Origin: Bog-159 sp049520215
Lineage (GTDB): Bacteria > Acidobacteriota > Terriglobia > Bryobacterales > Bryobacteraceae
DNA length: 5,840 nucleotides
Direction: 5' to 3'
Assembly: GCA_049520215.1 (NCBI GenBank)
Contig: JBEKPZ010000421.1
Location: 1 to 5,840 of the forward strand
Each line of letters opens with the position of its first letter. The first letter of the stretch is position 1. Shown here in pieces: positions 4,239 through 5,840 of the stretch. A program made the translations under genes and the position numbers. The notes under the pieces are model-generated. The model saw only the letters and a program-made list of their open reading frames with translations, ran no database searches and had not been told where the DNA came from.

Positions 4239-5840
4239 ATGATGCGCGCAGTTTTGTTCGCCCTGACATTGTCTTTATCTTTGTTCGCGCCACTGCTGCC
4301 AGCCAGCGGCGTGACGGTGAGCTGGAATCCCCAGGACCCCACTATAGGCCCTTACCCTACCGACGCCCTGACCACGCCCGATAGCACCCAGAAGAACGGC
4401 ATCCGCATCAACCTGCCGATGCCCGATTGCACCTCGGCCCCCAGCGATTGCCAGGATGTCCAACTGATCAATCAGCTCGATGGCTTCCAGACCGCGCCGC
4501 GCATCCGCGTGACTTTCTCCGGCCCCATCGACACGAACTCCATCCACCACGCCATCTACTATGTGGTGCTCGGCAATCTGACCCAGGAAGAGCACGGCGT
4601 CGACGCCGCCGGTCAGATGTTGTATCTCACGCAGATGATCTACGACCCTACTACCAATTCGCTCTATGGCAAGCCCGATGGCAACCTGGACCAGCATGGC
4701 CGGTACGCTATCGTGGTAACCGACGCGATCCGCGACATGGCGGGCGATCCGGTGGAGGCGGACCCGGGATATTCGGCATGCGTGAACCCGGGCTCGTTAC
4801 CGCAGACCTCCTATTGTGCCGAACTGTCGCAAGCGGTGAGCAGCGTGGCTGCGCAACTCGCCCCGGCCAACATCGTGGGCGCCTCCGTATTTACGACCAT
4901 GAACGTCACCACCTGGATGGAGCAGGCTTACGCGCAACTGCCCAACGTGGGGCACCCTCCGACGCCGATCCAGCCGCCGTCCCTCATCCAGTTTGCGAAC
5001 ATCGCTTCGCTGGTGTTGCACGATCAGATCGCCGTCAATCCCGCGCAGTTTGTGGACGTGACGCTACCCATAAACAATCCGCTGATTCAGGGCATCGGAG
5101 CGATCGGGTTCGGATCGTTCGCCTCGCCGAACTTCCTCAGCGACCAGCAGGTGATTCCATGGACGCCGACGGGCCAGGATGTTACCCTGCCCAGCGCGAT
5201 AAACCTGATCTATTTCCACGTGTTTCTGCCGTCAACGCCCGAGCCCCCCACGGGATATCCGGTCGTCATTTTCGGGCACGGCCTCGGCGACAGCCAGTGG
5301 GGCGGACCGACCGCCATGGCCCCCACGCTGGCGCAAGCCGGTTTCGCCACCATCGCCATCAACGCCGTAGGACATGGGTTCGGGCCGCAGAGCCAGGTCA
5401 TCATTACGGACACGTCAGGCACCGTGACCACCTTGACCGCGGGCGGGCGCGGCGTGGACCTCAATGGCGACGGGCAGATCGGTCCGGATGAAGGTTGCCA
5501 GGCGGCCAACCCGGCGCAGGTGGCCTTGCGCGATTGTTTGCGGCAAACGGCGCTGGACCTCGGCGAGTTGGTGCGCACCATCCAGGGCGGCGTGTCCCTT
5601 ACGGGCGTTGGGCATCCCGATCTGGACGCCACCAAGATCTACTACGTCGGCCAGTCGCTGGGATCGCTGTACGGCACCATCTTCTCGGCGCTGGAGCCGG
5701 CCGTGCCAGCCTCGGTATTGAATGTGGGCGGCGGCTCGGTGGAGGATATCGTGCGATGGAGCCAGTCGTACCATTATCTGGCGGCCGCGTTGCTGGGCGC
5801 ACGTACGCCATCGTTGCTCAACGAAGGCACGGATTTCAAC
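4239..5840 (+). CDS. Secreted lipase/esterase-like alpha/beta hydrolase with Ig-like N-terminal region (partial, 3' end missing)
   Basis: The frame is open from ATG 4239 to the window edge (534 codons, no stop). Residues 1-24 form a signal peptide (hydrophobic 4-20, then PASG). Residues about 55-172 (NGIRINLP, LDGFQTAPRIRVTFSGPID, RYAIVVTDAIRDMAGD) resemble the lipase N-terminal/SbsA-type Ig-like region of Pla-1/VolA-class lipases. The hydrolase core follows: VVIFGHGLG (342-350, oxyanion strand), AGFATIAINAVGHGFG, and the nucleophile elbow GQSLG with Ser473. The catalytic Asp and His should lie beyond the window. A 12-residue EF-hand-type loop, DLNGDGQIGPDE (407-418), sits between oxyanion strand and elbow. 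Cysteines come in close pairs (64/71, 181/193, 420/433), suiting disulfides in an exported protein. Two adjacent ATGs (4239, 4242) make the exact start ambiguous by one codon. The substrate is unknown; lipid esters are a guess from the family resemblance. Confidence 0.85.
   Translation, partial: MMRAVLFALTLSLSLFAPLLPASGVTVSWNPQDPTIGPYPTDALTTPDSTQKNGIRINLPMPDCTSAPSDCQDVQLINQLDGFQTAPRIRVTFSGPIDTNSIHHAIYYVVLGNLTQEEHGVDAAGQMLYLTQMIYDPTTNSLYGKPDGNLDQHGRYAIVVTDAIRDMAGDPVEADPGYSACVNPGSLPQTSYCAELSQAVSSVAAQLAPANIVGASVFTTMNVTTWMEQAYAQLPNVGHPPTPIQPPSLIQFANIASLVLHDQIAVNPAQFVDVTLPINNPLIQGIGAIGFGSFASPNFLSDQQVIPWTPTGQDVTLPSAINLIYFHVFLPSTPEPPTGYPVVIFGHGLGDSQWGGPTAMAPTLAQAGFATIAINAVGHGFGPQSQVIITDTSGTVTTLTAGGRGVDLNGDGQIGPDEGCQAANPAQVALRDCLRQTALDLGELVRTIQGGVSLTGVGHPDLDATKIYYVGQSLGSLYGTIFSALEPAVPASVLNVGGGSVEDIVRWSQSYHYLAAALLGARTPSLLNEGTDFN

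Noticed and set aside
4427..5491. 354-codon + strand frame inside the lipase-like gene
   Set aside because: The frame starting at 4239 has a signal peptide, a GxSxG elbow, a calcium loop and paired cysteines. The alternative is Arg-rich and featureless.

Overview
The window is GC-rich bacterial DNA carrying the distal part of a [NiFe]-hydrogenase operon, followed by a tRNA-thiolation gene and the first 534 codons of a secreted lipase-like protein. The gene content and the dense short palindromes in the intergenic gaps remind me of Acidobacteriota (Solibacter/Bryobacter-like genomes). That assignment is an impression from memory, not a database result.

Hydrogenase region (1-2980, + strand). 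The window opens on the last 11 codons of a gene whose product ends in a CxxCH heme motif, probably a multiheme c-type cytochrome. A perfect 25-bp inverted repeat built of 14-bp tandem units follows. Next come a 62-residue two-helix membrane protein, the HybC-type group 1 hydrogenase large subunit (569 aa), its dedicated C-terminal maturation endopeptidase (HybD type, 161 aa), and the HypC/HybG-type chaperone (86 aa). The chaperone lies beyond a triple-hairpin palindromic element. Together they encode an exported H2-oxidising enzyme and part of its maturation: HypC presents the Fe(CN)2CO unit to the large-subunit precursor, the protease then removes the 14 residues after His555, and the subunit is exported attached to a small subunit. 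The small subunit and hypA/B/D/E/F are not in the window.

Middle (2981-3301). Converging on hypC on the minus strand is a remnant of a response-regulator receiver domain, keeping only its C-terminal half. The rest of this interval has no gene I can support. It ends with a consensus TATAAT box only 8 nt before the next start codon.

Right part (3302-5840, + strand). A TtcA-family PP-loop/CxxC tRNA 2-thiolation protein (257 aa) starts at a GTG with no Shine-Dalgarno and may be translated from a leaderless mRNA. A second, longer copy of the multi-hairpin element follows. After it comes a secreted alpha/beta hydrolase with a lipase N-terminal/Ig-like region, a GQSLG nucleophile elbow and an inserted EF-hand-type calcium loop. 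This last gene runs off the window.

The most unusual material is the family of hairpin elements that abut or supply stop codons, the repeat-borne inverted repeat ahead of the small membrane protein, the cytochrome/two-helix-protein arrangement upstream of the hydrogenase, and the calcium loop in the hydrolase. I see no CRISPR array, tRNA, rRNA or transposase gene.
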